A stretch of DNA of 64,000 bases from Arctopsyche grandis (lineage: Eukaryota > Arthropoda > Insecta > Trichoptera > Hydropsychidae), in NCBI RefSeq assembly GCF_051622035.1, contig NC_135367.1, positions 15,304,501-15,368,500 on the forward strand, read 5' to 3'. Both the position numbers and the translations under genes were made by a program. Numbering within the stretch: position 1 is the first letter of the stretch; each line of letters opens with the position of its first letter. Positions 22,112-34,700 of this stretch are shown here, one piece after another. Under the pieces are notes generated by a model. The model was not told where the DNA came from. It ran no database searches and saw only the letters and a list, made by a program, of their open reading frames with translations.

Positions 22112-24763
22112 AAGTATGTTAGATGAATTGAAATGGTTGGACATTAGAAATAGTCTTAAAGTAAGCACTTTAAAGTTTATATATAAGCTAGATAAGAATC
22201 TATTACCCAAATATTTTAATAATCATATAGTTAGGAATAGAGACATACATGATTATAAAACGAGAAATAGAAATAAATTAATTACAGGTAGTTAAGAAAG
22301 CTAAAACTGCAGGAGGTGTTTTTCACACAGGTGTTCAAATGTATAAATGCCCTTCCTGAAGGCATTAGAAGTTCTAATAACATTGCTGCTTTCTTGAAGG
22401 GTGTAAGAAGTATGTTAGATGAATTGAAATGGTTGGACATTAGAAATAGTCTTAAAGTAAGCACTTTAAAGTTTATATATAAGCTAGATAAGAATCTATT
22501 ACCCAAATATTTTAATACTCATATAGTTAGGAATAGAGACATACATAATTATAAAACGAGAAATAGAAATAAATTAATTATAGGTAGTTGAGAAAGCTAA
22601 AACTGCAGGAGGTGTTTTTCACACAGGTGTTCAAATGTATAATGCCCTTCCTGAAGGCATTAGAAGTTCTAATAACATTGCTGCTTTCTTGAAGGGTGTA
22701 AGAAGTATGTTAGATGAATTGAAATGGTTGGACATTAGAAATAGTCTTAAAGTAAGCACTTTAAAGTTTATATATAAGCTAGATAAGAATCTATTACCCA
22801 AATATTTTAATACTCATATTGTTAGGAATAGAGACATACATAATTATAAAACGAGAAATAGGAATAAATTAATTATAGGTAGTTGAGAAAGCTAAAACTG
22901 CAGGAGGTGTTTTTCACACAGGTGTTCAAATGTATAATGCCCTTCCTGAAGGCATTAGAAGTTCTAATAACATTGCTGCTTTCTTGAAGGGTGTAAGAAG
23001 TATGTTAGATGAATTGAAATGGTTGGACATTAGAAATAGTCTTAAAGTAAGCACTTTAAAGTTTATATATAAGCTAGATAAGAATCTATTACCCAAATAT
23101 TTTAATACTCATATAGTTAGGAATAGAGACATACATAATTATAAAACGAGAAATAGAAATAAATTAATTATAGGTAGTTGAGAAAGCTAAAACTGCAGGA
23201 GGTGTTTTTCACACAGGTGTTCAAATGTATAATGCCCTTCCTGAAGGCATTAGAAGTTCTAATAACATTGCTGCTTTCTTGAAGGGTGTAAGAAGTATGT
23301 TAGATGAATTGAAATGGTTGGACATTAGAAATAGTCTTAAAGTAAGCACTTTAAAGTTTATATATAAGCTAGATAAGAATCTATTACCCAAATATTTTAA
23401 TACTCATATTGTTAGGAATAGAGACATACATAATTATAAAACGAGAAATAGGAATAAATTAATTATAGGTAGTTGAGAAAGCTAAAACTGCAGGAGGTGT
23501 TTTTCACACAGGTGTTCAAATGTATAATGCCCTTCCTGAAGGCATTAGAAGTTCTAATAACATTGCTGCTTTCTTGAAGGGTGTAAGAAGTATGTTAGAT
23601 GAATTGAAATGGTTGGACATTAGAAATAGTCTTAAAGTAAGCACTTTAAAGTTTATATATAAGCTAGATAAGAATCTATTACCCAAATATTTTAATACTC
23701 ATATTGTTAGGAATAGAGACATACATAATTATAAAACGAGAAATAGGAATAAATTAATTATAGGTAGTTGAGAAAGCTAAAACTGCAGGAGGTGTTTTTC
23801 ACACAGGTGTTCAAATGTATAATGCCCTTCCTGAAGGCATTAGAAGTTCTAATAACATTGCTGCTTTCTTGAAGGGTGTAAGAAGTATGTTAGATGAATT
23901 GAAATGGTTGGACATTAGAAATAGTCTTAAAGTAAGCACTTTAAAGTTTATATATAAGCTAGATAAGAATCTATTACCCAAATATTTTAATACTCATATA
24001 GTTAGGAATAGAGACATACATAATTATAAAACGAGAAATAGAAATAAATTAATTATAGGTAGTTGAGAAAGCTAAAACTGCAGGAGGTGTTTTTCACACA
24101 GGTGTTCAAATGTATAATGCCCTTCCTGAAGGCATTAGAAGTTCTAATAACATTGCTGCTTTCTTGAAGGGTGTAAGAAGTATGTTAGATGAATTGAAAT
24201 GGTTGGACATTAGAAATAGTCTTAAAGTAAGCACTTTAAAGTTTATATATAAGCTAGATAAGAATCTATTACCCAAATATTTTAATACTCATATAGTTAG
24301 GAATAGAGACATACATAATTATAAAACGAGAAATAGAAATAAATTAATTATAGGTAGTTGAGAAAGCTAAAACTGCAGGAGGTGTTTTTCACACAGGTGT
24401 TCAAATGTATAATGCCCTTCCTGAAGGCATTAGAAGTTCTAATAACATTGCTGCTTTCTTGAAGGGTGTAAGAAGTATGTTAGATGAATTGAAATGGTTG
24501 GACATTAGAAATAGTCTTAAAGTAAGCACTTTAAAGTTTATATATAAGCTAGATAAGAATCTATTACCCAAATATTTTAATACTCATATAGTTAGGAATA
24601 GAGACATACATAATTATAAAACGAGAAATAGGAATAAATTAATTATAGGTAGTTGAGAAAGCTAAAACTGCAGGAGGTGTTTTTCACACAGGTGTTCAAA
24701 TGTATAATGCCCTTCCTGAAGGCATTAGAAGTTCTAATAACATTGCTGCTTTCTTGAAGGGTG
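22112..24763 (+). repeat. 295-bp LINE-derived tandem array (copy 2), one unit longer
   Basis: Same unit as 14356-16712. Corresponding codons recur at 22635, 22930, 23225, 23520, 23815, 24110 and 24405. The type order of its last eight units is A-B-A-B-B-A-A-C, against C-A-B-A-B-A-C in copy 1. The copies therefore differ in both number and order of variants. Confidence 0.92.
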
Positions 24764-24869
24764 TTAATGGATACCTTTGTGGAAGGTGATTTATAATTTT
24801 TTGTTGTTATTTTGTATTGTATGTATTAGCAGTTTTGCTATTTGAATAAAAAAATAAATAAATAAATCT
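24764..24869 (+). mobile_element. LINE 3' end with A-rich tail (copy 2)
   Basis: Repeats 16713-16818. Confidence 0.75.
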
Positions 24870-24881
24870 GTAATGGTTTGG

Positions 24882-24940
24882 CTTACCGCGCCCGCAGACC
24901 CCGCAATGCGGGGGGCGCCACGAAGCGGCGCGCTTTTTTT
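24882..24940 (+). other. GC-rich double hairpin followed by T-run (copy 2)
   Basis: Repeats 16831-16889. Confidence 0.6.
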
Positions 24941-25029
24941 ACGGATTTTTTAATTTGTTCTGTAATTTCTTTGTAATATTCTTTTAAAAACCTCTTATTT
25001 TTCTACCTATTTGCATCTCGTTTTATTGT

Positions 25030-26041
25030 ATGTACTATATGTACATACATACATTGATACCGTGGAAGGGGCGCCTCAAGTGCAAGGTGTATAACCCCAT
25101 GAAGATCGTTAAGTACGGGATTCTAAATAGGATGATCTGTGAAGCAAAAAGTGGCTATATTTGTAATTACAAATTGTATTCGGGTGTAGCTACTCCTTTG
25201 AAAAATACGATCACCGATTTATTATCTCCATACTTAAATAAATGGTACAATGACTACGCAGATAATTACTATAATAGCGTCAATTTAGCTACCAATTTAT
25301 TGGGAGCTAAAACAAGAATTTGTGGGACAATAAGAAAAAATTGTGGCTTACCACAAATTTTAAAAAACGCTCGTTTACAAATTCATGAATCCATATATCG
25401 AAGAAAGGGGGATATATTGATTCAAATTTGGAAAACAAATAAAAAACGGGACATCAGGATTATTCCAACCATCCATCAGTCGCAAATAGTAGAAACAACT
25501 AAAATTGACAGAATCACAAATCTACCCATCAAGAAGCCAGTTAGCATCGTGGATTATAATAAATTCATGGGTGGAGTCGATCTCGTGGATCAGTGCCTAT
25601 CATATAACCCCATTTCACGAAAATCACTCAAGTGGACGAAGAAAGCTGCAATGTATCTTATGCATTGCGGAATTTTGAACGCTTTCCACATTTATAAAAA
25701 GTTGAATGGGACGAATTGGAAATTAAAAGAGTTCATGCTGAAAGTTGCAGAGACATGGCTTCAGGGTAACATTTCCGATACACCAGATACATCAGGCACA
25801 CAATCAAATACACCTTCAACTTCTGTCACGATGAAGACTCCCAACATTGATCCGAACGAAAGACTATGTGGTTCCATAAAAGATCATGAATCAGTGAAAA
25901 AACTAATAAATTAGTAAGACGTAATTTTTGAGTGTGTGCAAAACTTAAAATTCGTAAACCAAGTGCTTTTATGTGTAAACAATGTAAAATACCACTTCAT
26001 GTTGGAAAATGTTTTCAAGACTACCTTACAAAAAAAAAACA
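25030..26041 (+). pseudogene. piggyBac C-terminal two thirds, lineage 3 (copy 2)
   Basis: Same 294-codon frame as 16979-17863, with the out-of-frame cysteine-rich domain after it. Here the native continuation beyond the duplication is retained (GATGACATGG at 26071 onward, with a short frame EHKTQKVKRNKKIRDSFF), showing that the right breakpoint cut this element in copy 1. Confidence 0.88.
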
Positions 26042-26071
26042 TTTCTTTTGATCATTGCGGAGCCGAAAAGG

Positions 26072-27050
26072 ATGACATGGAGCACAAGACTCAAAAAGTT
26101 AAACGCAACAAGAAAATTAGAGATTCCTTCTTTTCAAATAGAGTAGTTTAAGTTTGGAATAATTTAAATAATCAATAAATTACTTCAAATAACTTGAAAC
26201 TTGTCAAAAATAAATTTCTCAAAAAAAACTTTTTCCATATTGTTTTCTTTTTAAATATTTTATACGAGTATAAAAATAATTAAATGAATGTTAATGGACA
26301 AAATAGTCGTATAAAAAAGTACACTATTAAACTAGGCATATCTTCTTGATGTTTGTGTTTATAATTGTTAAGCAATATTTTTCATTACTGTTTTTTTTTA
26401 TCAAAAGAAAAAGTTAAAAGTTAATTATTCATGAAATAACCATGACTGTAAATCTACGTGGAGACAGCATTTGCGGTGTTCGAATTAATCTCCAACACAT
26501 ATCGTAACACATGATTTTAAGTAACATGACAACTATACAGACCACAAATCAATCAAAAACACTAATGTCGAATTTTCTTTATTACTTGATACTTAGTCTC
26601 TAAATAAAGAAAAAATTATGGCGGGATATGGGAAAACGTGGCAACGTTGTAAAATGGCGGGAAACAAAGGACCGATAGGAACAACCTGGCTGTGACTAAC
26701 CTGACCCATAAAAGACTACGAAGACCAGCTTTTCCCTGGGTACTCGCAGTTGGTTGAACTCTCAACAAGTCGCAGCGGTGTATAGAGGTCGCGTTGCGCT
26801 CTCCTCGTGTATGGAACTGAATGAGATAATAAGACAATGAAAGCAAGTTTGCTTTTATTTATAGGGGGGTGGGGGGAGCAATGGTATGGGTCACCAACCA
26901 GCACAAGAGGACGCTCCGTCCCGTGGATGAGGTTATGTGATGTAATGCGAACCAGCACACGTGTTGCTCCGGCCAGCTCGAGCCCGCATCCTCCAGAATC
27001 TAGATGGAGGTAGGATGATGTAGATCCATCAGATGCGACTACTCAGGCGG
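26072..27050. other. Spacer without recognised gene
   Basis: AT-rich until about 26600, then a more GC-rich stretch (26680-27050) with short overlapping frames on the minus strand but no recognisable domain. A poly-G run lies at 26864-26875. Probably repeat-derived. Confidence 0.35.
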
Positions 27051-27055
27051 GGAAA

Positions 27056-27110
27056 GCTCAGCTCAGCTCAGCTCAGCTCAGCTCAGCTCAGCTCAGCTCA
27101 GCTCAGCTCT
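27056..27110 (+). repeat. (GCTCA)n pentanucleotide microsatellite
   Basis: About ten perfect GCTCA units, followed by degenerate GCTCT, GCTCC and three TCTCG units up to about 27130. Confidence 0.95.
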
Positions 27111-27494
27111 GCTCCTCTCGTCTCGTCTCGACCACCAGACCGGCCTCCGACTCGGAGACGGAGGCAGAGGCATATCAAGCGGGATCTTCGCTCATCCTGA
27201 CTACCAAATTGGGACAGAGGACGGCAGCCATTTGCCGTTACAACCCCAAGCCGAGAGATATTTGGCGCAATTAACAGCCACCGTCCTAGAACACCGAAAG
27301 TCGACCATTGGCGCATGCCCCATGCACAGTCAATACTATAACAGTCCTACATAGTACCACAGTGTTATTATACGATATGTATATTATATTATGTAATTTA
27401 CTTAAATGGATATTTTACTATTTTTTCTTTTATTGTTATTTTTATATTATAAGATTTCATCATATGTATGTTTTTATTGGGTCTACCTCACGGG

Positions 27495-27664
27495 CCGGAA
27501 TGTGAAATGCCGGAAAACGCAAATATCGGAAGGCAAAGATCGAAAATCGAAAGATCTTACCGTTTACCATTCACCCTTTTTTTATCTTTCGACTTAAGAT
27601 CTTTCGATTTTCGATCTTTGCCTTCAGATATTTGCGTTTTCCGGCATTTCACATTCCGACTCGT
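27495..27664. mobile_element. Short foldback (inverted-repeat) element, intact form
   Basis: The left arm reads GGAATGTGAAATGCCGGAAA and continues AAGATCGAAAATCGAAAGAT; the right arm is its reverse complement, so nearly the whole 170 bp folds into one hairpin. The centre contains CTTTCGACTTAAGATCTTTC with an unoccupied TTAA. A longer relative at 36893-38225 carries a piggyBac insertion at exactly this TTAA. Confidence 0.85.
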
Positions 27665-27745
27665 CGCGGAGACCGGTTTTATTATGTAATTTTCTTAAAT
27701 GGGTTTGTACCTGTATAAATAAATAAATAAATATTGACGGAGGGT
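27665..27745 (+). mobile_element. Possible LINE 3' tail
   Basis: TATAAATAAATAAATAAAT at the end of a short AT-rich segment resembles the tail at 16800. No coding part is attached, so this is only a suggestion. Confidence 0.3.
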
Positions 27746-27934
27746 TTTGAACTACCACTATTCTAGTTTGTAGACACTCGTATTTTCCTTGTTTGAGCCT
27801 TCAAAATGGACAGTAGAAGAAAAGCCGCTGTAGCTATAATACTCGCGATTCGCGTTACATTTCTTAAACTAATTTTATCATTCGGGTTCTATAATGCCGA
27901 GCAAGTCTCGTAAATTTTTTACCGATACGGTTTC

Positions 27935-28110
27935 TGAAATGGTTAGCGGATTATTGCGCAAATTGCAATCGCGTGCACGACAATCGTTGCGAATCACGAA
28001 TACTAAATATCTGGCACTCGAGTTCTCGTTAGTACAATATTTCGCGTGACGTTAGTACACGATTTATGGAGTTTTCGGGTGCCAGATGCTCCGTGATCTA
28101 GATTTTAGTG
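27935..28110 (+). repeat. Dispersed about 170-bp repeat, copy 1
   Basis: The sequence containing GCGCAAATTGCAATCGCG, CTCGAGTTCTCGTTAG and GGGTGCCAGATG recurs in reverse orientation at 31755-31915. The pair brackets TMEM214 exons 1-4. No ORF; family unknown. Confidence 0.75.
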
Positions 28111-28754
28111 ACCCTTTCGTCCCAGTTTTCCTCCTCAGAATTTACAAATGTGTGAACCAGGCCACTAGTATAATTATTCAAAAGGCTCGTACGTCTAAAT
28201 GAATGTCCTATCTTATCCTATATTATCGCTATAACAATGCGGTTCGAGGAAGGAGCCCCGTCATTCCAATTTCCCCTTTCTACTGTAAATATGTATTGAT
28301 GACTGGATGTCCGTACATCCGGAGATATACCGAATAGGTCGTCATTGCCTTCCGAAATTAAAGGAAAGTCTTATTTTTTTACTAGAAGAAATATGTCATA
28401 TATGAAAAATCACGAAAGATGGATAAATTAAGTGACAAACAACATTTGGAATCACTCAAGTAATCGACTATAATGTTTCCCCTGAGAGAAATCGCATGTA
28501 GAAAAGTGCATCTTTAGGGGACTAAAATCAGACCAATTAATCTTGTATCTAGTTATTCGACTGATATGTACCCAAATAGAATACTCTTGGTTGCTGAGAC
28601 GAAGAAAAATATTTTGTAGTAGTGGTGTAGTACTGATAATGTTTGTCAACCGGCATCAGCATACTTTCGGTTATATATGCCGGTTTCGCATTCGTTCTGT
28701 CGTGTGTCAGCTGGTGTAGTTGTCAGTTGTCCGTTGACAGTTTTCAGGTGTAAA

Positions 28755-31660
28755 ATGGCAGTAGAATCAAATGTCGTGAATAGTGGAGGTGAGGGATGGG
28801 AAGTGGTGTCACGAAACAAAAAGGAGCGTCGTCAAAACAAGGAAGAAATCCCCATCGCCCCTACTGTCAAAGGTACCCAAATCCATGCCACGTATGCATA
28901 CGTGTTATCGCTAATAATATACATCCGTATATTTTTTATAATCCTGATATTAATTTTAATTGTAAAATAGTAACAGATTGATTGTCTACATTTGCATTTT
29001 TTTTTCTAAATCAATCGAAAAGGTATATTTCTTACCGTAGTGAATGAAAACATTTTTCAATTGATTCATAAATGTATATGATAATTAACAATTTGAATTT
29101 ATCGTATAGCTAATATGGTGGCGATGTTTTATATAATATAATAAATGAACAATTTTTCCTATTATGCTGTACATTTACATTAGAATAATATAATATTATA
29201 ATTACTAACAAAAATAAAATAATATTGTAAAATAGAAAATGATCAGTAGATCAATAGCTATTAAAATAGATATAAGATACATTGTGAATATAATTTAGTA
29301 ATAATAAAAAGATACGTTTAAAAATCAAACATAATATAAAGAACTTCACGTGTCTTTTATTATCAAATTTAAAAACAAACTCATGAAAAATATGTACATT
29401 TATAATGTATATATGTTTGCTTTGAACTTAAAAAATAACCCTAAATCTTTTTATTATTACTAAATTATGTTCAGCTTATATCTATTTTAATAGCTACTGA
29501 TCTACTGATCATTTTCTATTTTACAATTTTAAATTAATTTTGTTAGTAATCATAGTATTATATTATTATAATGTTAATATGTACAGCGTAATAGGAAAAA
29601 GAGCTCAAAAACCTATTTACAAATCTTAAAATCCCATGTGAATAGATTTGATGAGGTTCCAATGTTTCCAAAATTATAATCTATAAAAAAATTTATTTTG
29701 TAACTAATAAATTCTTAGTTCATATTGGACTCATAAAATTAGAAGTGAAGCCACTATGAAAAAAAATAGTTTGCGTCGTTTGAATAAGCTGTGCATATTG
29801 TTGTAATAATACTTTTTTTATTATTGTTGCTTTACTTATTTTCAGTGAAAGTTAAAGAAACGCCGAGTCATCCAGTTGCATCTAAAGAAAATGAAAAAAT
29901 GCCAAATGCGGAGAAAGCGAAAAAACCGCAGACGAAAAAATCTAACGATACGAAAAAATCAACTGATACGAAAAAAATGAAACAACCGAAAAATTTGGAA
30001 CAGGCTTTTTCCATGGTAAAATACTAAAAAACTTCGTTTTATTTAAATAAGTCATTTTAAGATACGTATATGTAGATATCTATTTTACTACATAGATTGT
30101 AGTAAAATATAATATACTGCAGTAGTTTGTAACAATTGTATTATTTTATAAATATATATACATACATTTATCATTTTAGATGTCAATGACAGAATTGCAA
30201 GAAGCATGTGACACTAAATCCTTAACAGACATGGCTCGATATTTAAATTATAAACTATTTGTTCATCACAATAATGAATTATTTTTCCAAACGCCCGACT
30301 ATCCCATGTCTATTGTGCCTTTGAAAATCAAAGATATGATCATAAAGGCAATCAAAACTAAATCTCACCTCTTTAGTTTGCACAATTGCATTGAATTTTG
30401 TCTGTTGTCAATCGGAAACGATATGGTGAAAGGTAACCAGTTATTTAGTGAAGCGTTTAATAGTACAACTGCAAAAACAAATCGAATTTAATGCAATACT
30501 TTTCAATCCTTAGATCTTCCTGTCATCGGTTACAAGCTGATGGTGCAGGCTATCGCCGAAGTAGATCCAACACACTTCACCAAGTGTACATCTAAATTAA
30601 ACAACCTTATGAGCTCTTACCAGAATCGTCCACCCATTGGTTTGTCACTCCTTTGGGCTGTAGGTCAAGGCGGTCTCAAGAATTTCGATGTTGGAATTCA
30701 AGGTACAGTACAGTATACAAGGTACATTACTGTAAAGTAAATGTATAATTTTAGATTATGTTTCCAATGTTCACAAACAAAGTGTTTTATTTATTTAGAC
30801 TCTCTTGAGTGAAAATATTGTTTGGAAATGGTTGTGCCAACAGAACTCAACGCACATGAATCATTTTTTGATTCATACATTTACGCAGGGCCCTGGGAAA
30901 AATTTATTACGGCCCCTATGACAAACTAAGAAAAAAATATCTTATAGATATATTTTAAATATGCGAAAAATCTATCAGAACTATTAAAACAATACAAATA
31001 TGTTGGTTGCTATTTTTTAAAATAATTGAATAAGAAAGTATGATATAACAGGTATGATTTCACATGGACACAAATAATGCATGGATTGAAAAATAATAAA
31101 CATTTAGCATTAAATAAATACATGTATTTTTATGTATAATAATATAAATTATCAATATCGGTTAATCGGACGTCCCGTCACGGGGCTCTTCGAGTAGTCC
31201 GGGCCCTGGAATTTACCCGGCTCTCTCCTTCCCCCCTCGTCGGCACTGCATACATGCAACTCTCACAACTTTTACTTTATCTATGTACTACATGCGAATA
31301 TCAAGCTTTATCAAGCTTTAAGAATATCAAGTATCGATTCCTGATTTTTTTTTTTTTAAACCACGTTTTCGTGGTTTAAAAAAATTGTGTGTGTTAAAAA
31401 TTGTTAGTACACTGTTTTCATTTCACAAAGATATTTCTTAAAAATTGTATTGAGCACGTTTTAAACGTACGAAAACATGTGCATACATTGAAATTGTATG
31501 TATTAACCAATATTACCTATAATTATATTTTATATCTATTAGTGAGTACATTTGTAAAGACTTTTTAAAGGAAAAAATATGTCCCTTTTATACATGGTAC
31601 AAATCTTGATATACGTATATATATAGAATATGAATTCATGAGATAAATATGTATGTGGGT

Positions 31661-31739
<79 letters not shown>

Positions 31740-34700
31740 TATATATGGTTCAGTGATTATTCCGCAAAAATCTCGATCACGGAACATCTGGCACCCAGAA
31801 ACTCCATCAATCGAAAGCTGCACACGCGAAATATTGTATTAACGAGAACTCGAGGACCAGATATTCCGTATTCCGTGCGCGCGATCGCAATTTGCGCAAT
31901 AATCTATTTACCATTTCAAATTTGATTAACATTAAATTTTGTTAATCAACTAGAAATGTTAGTTCTCTTAAAATTTTCTTCTCTATTTTTAAGCCTTTTA
32001 AATATATAAAGTAACGCATACGTTATGAGTTCACTGTCATTCAATTTTCTGATTCATAACATTGAATGATGATAAACTTTTTATTTTATAAATTTATGGA
32101 ATTTTATAAATTTCTTTTTATGGAAGTTGCAAATGTTAAAAAAACCACTCATGTGTGTTGGACCTTTGGACAGAACTACCTACATTTGATATTTAGTTTT
32201 AAGATCAAGAAAAGCTTAAACTTTTTTTATATAGTATTTTTTTACCCACCACATTCATATTATTTTTTTTTTAATTAAGTTGAATTTTCGTATTATTTTA
32301 GTTTGGAAAGAAACAATGCTACCTACAATTGAAATGAAACATTATTTTAAATACGTCGTTGATTATTTAATTATGTTGCTTCGAATACATTCTTTAGATA
32401 GTAATGCCAAAAAGGTGTTGATTAAACCTGAAGTTTTTATGGATATATTTTCATTTATTCACACAAAAAGAAAACATTTTCCCAAACATTTAGAAAAATC
32501 TTTGTTAGATCAATCCACAGTTTTACGGGTAAGTTTTTGTTTTGTTTATGATTTAATTTTTTTTTAAATTTTGTTTTTATTAATTTTCCTTTTGTTTATT
32601 TTCATTATAATATCATGGCGACAAAATTTTAGACGCTTTGTTTTGAAAAATCAGATTCTCGGAAACACTCAAAATTTTTGGAAAAATTATTCAACGAACT
32701 GCCCGATTCATATTATAAAAAAAATCAAATGTATGATTTAAGGACTGAAGATATTTTGAAAAGTGTGCTCAGCGCTTTGAGCAATGGTGAATCTGTTCAC
32801 AGCGAATGGAAGAGTTTACATATCAAATATATAAAACAATCTTCGCATGTTTTAAATTTCATTGGTAAGTAAGAACAAAATAATTCAGAGAAACGCGCTA
32901 TATATTAAACGGGACAAATTATATCTTAAATTATATTTTAGAACGTATTTGGGATCGTGTTTCGGCCTTACTAAATAGTAAGCCGTTTTTCGACACTGTT
33001 ACGTCTTTGAAAGTGGCATATCAAAAAATTATTAAAACTAATAAGGGAGATGTTGACATTGAAGTGATTCTACAGAGCTGCCAGGTATGAATTGTATAAT
33101 ACATATATTGAATTTCCATACTCTGGTAAGGGAAACGCTACAGCTGTAACCAGTTACTGACCATTTATGTTTTTAAAATCAAAAATATTGTTAGAACTCT
33201 GCGACATTATTGGGAATTGCTATCAGTTAGTAGAGGACAAGAGCAATGTCTTGGGTACAAGATGTTTAGTGATAAATCAAAATTCAATTGAACAATTCCC
33301 AAACACTGTCCAACAGCAACCCAAAGACGTTTCTCTTATACAGTTTCTTTTTAATATGATATAATATTGTATAAAATGTGTATACCAATGCTACTTTGCT
33401 TTTTTATCAATTTTTTACGTAATATATTTTTTTATTTCAATAATATGTACATATATACTGTTTTACCTGTTGACATTTAAATGGGTGGTTTTGAAAAGGA
33501 ATTGATACGTGATTTGAAATTAAAGTTAAATCTTATGACAATTATGACAATAATGCTGGCTAGTACAGGGCCGGATAATTGAAAAACACAGATAATCCGA
33601 ACTATCAATTTTTGATATCGTTTCTATTATTCGAGTGAGTGTTTCACAATCAAACCACTTTTCGATGTTTTCCCAATTCAACATTTTCAAATCATTTTAA
33701 ATGTTCCTGTAATCTGCATATTTCAGATACATACATATGTACATATATCACTTGCTTCAATCTCTTCACAATCCGATAAATCCATTTCCACGTTAGGAAA
33801 AATTTCTCTCCGTAATCAAACTATTGTTATTGGTTTTACTTTCAACTTAAATTTTGCTATTCCGTTAATATGTATTCATTTTTTTCGAAAAATTGATCAA
33901 GTCATCATCTTCAGCAAGAGTTTTGAGAAGATCAGCACGATAAAGCCGTTTCATTGATGTTTTTAATACAATTTCATTCGGATGATAAGGAACATTATCT
34001 ATTAACAATGCTGTTTTCTGTAGCAACCCTTTAATATTTAAAAAATATAAAAGATCCTTGTAAAAATCTCTTACTTCAGGATCCCATTTAGTTTTGAACC
34101 AATCTTCGAAGATCTCTCTATCCATCAATGCTCCTTTTTGTTTGTTATAATAATCAACAGGAAGATTTTTATTTCTGCCACCTTAAATAATTTAAGTGTT
34201 TTTGCTTTTTTAAATCTGAATTTAAATCTTCGTATGATGAAAACTTTATACTACATATGTATTTACATGCACTATATCTCGAACAGATTGATATTCCATA
34301 TTCTTCGGCGAGCTTTAATGTGGATTCCCCATTTTAAAATCTCTCATTTAACGTTAGTACCTTCTGAATTTTTGTAGAGTAGATCTGAAAATTTTGCGTG
34401 TTTGTAAGAAATTATAATTGAATGCAAAAAGTAATTAAATAAATTGCTGAACATACGTATCTGATACGTAATCCCAATAATCAACTAAGGCTCCAAATCT
34501 ACTCATTATTACTTATTCTCATTCAAAAATAATTATATTAAAAAAATATATATTTCAAACACGGATAATCTGCAAACCTGATATCCGTGTTTGAAATATA
34601 TATTGAAATATATAAACCCGCGGCCGGAGGACGCTCAATACCCCCCCCCCCCCCCTTCACTCACTTCCCCACTACCACGCATCCCGGCGTCTCGAATACT

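Larger units (their letters stand above)
18021..26071 (+). repeat. Large tandem duplication, copy 2 (8,051 bp)
   Basis: This is the second copy of 10265-18020. The offset is 7,756 bp up to the LINE-derived array and 8,051 bp after it; the extra 295 bp is exactly one array unit. The copy ends at 26071, after which GATGACATGG diverges from the copy 1 continuation GATTCAAGTT. Confidence 0.92.

Noticed and set aside
14356-24763. CRISPR-like or protein-repeat array
   Set aside because: Units are 295 bp without spacers, encode LINE RT sequence with a stop in each unit, and the context is animal DNA.
31539-31925. Ile/Tyr-rich ORFs on both strands
   Set aside because: They come entirely from the AT dinucleotide repeat.
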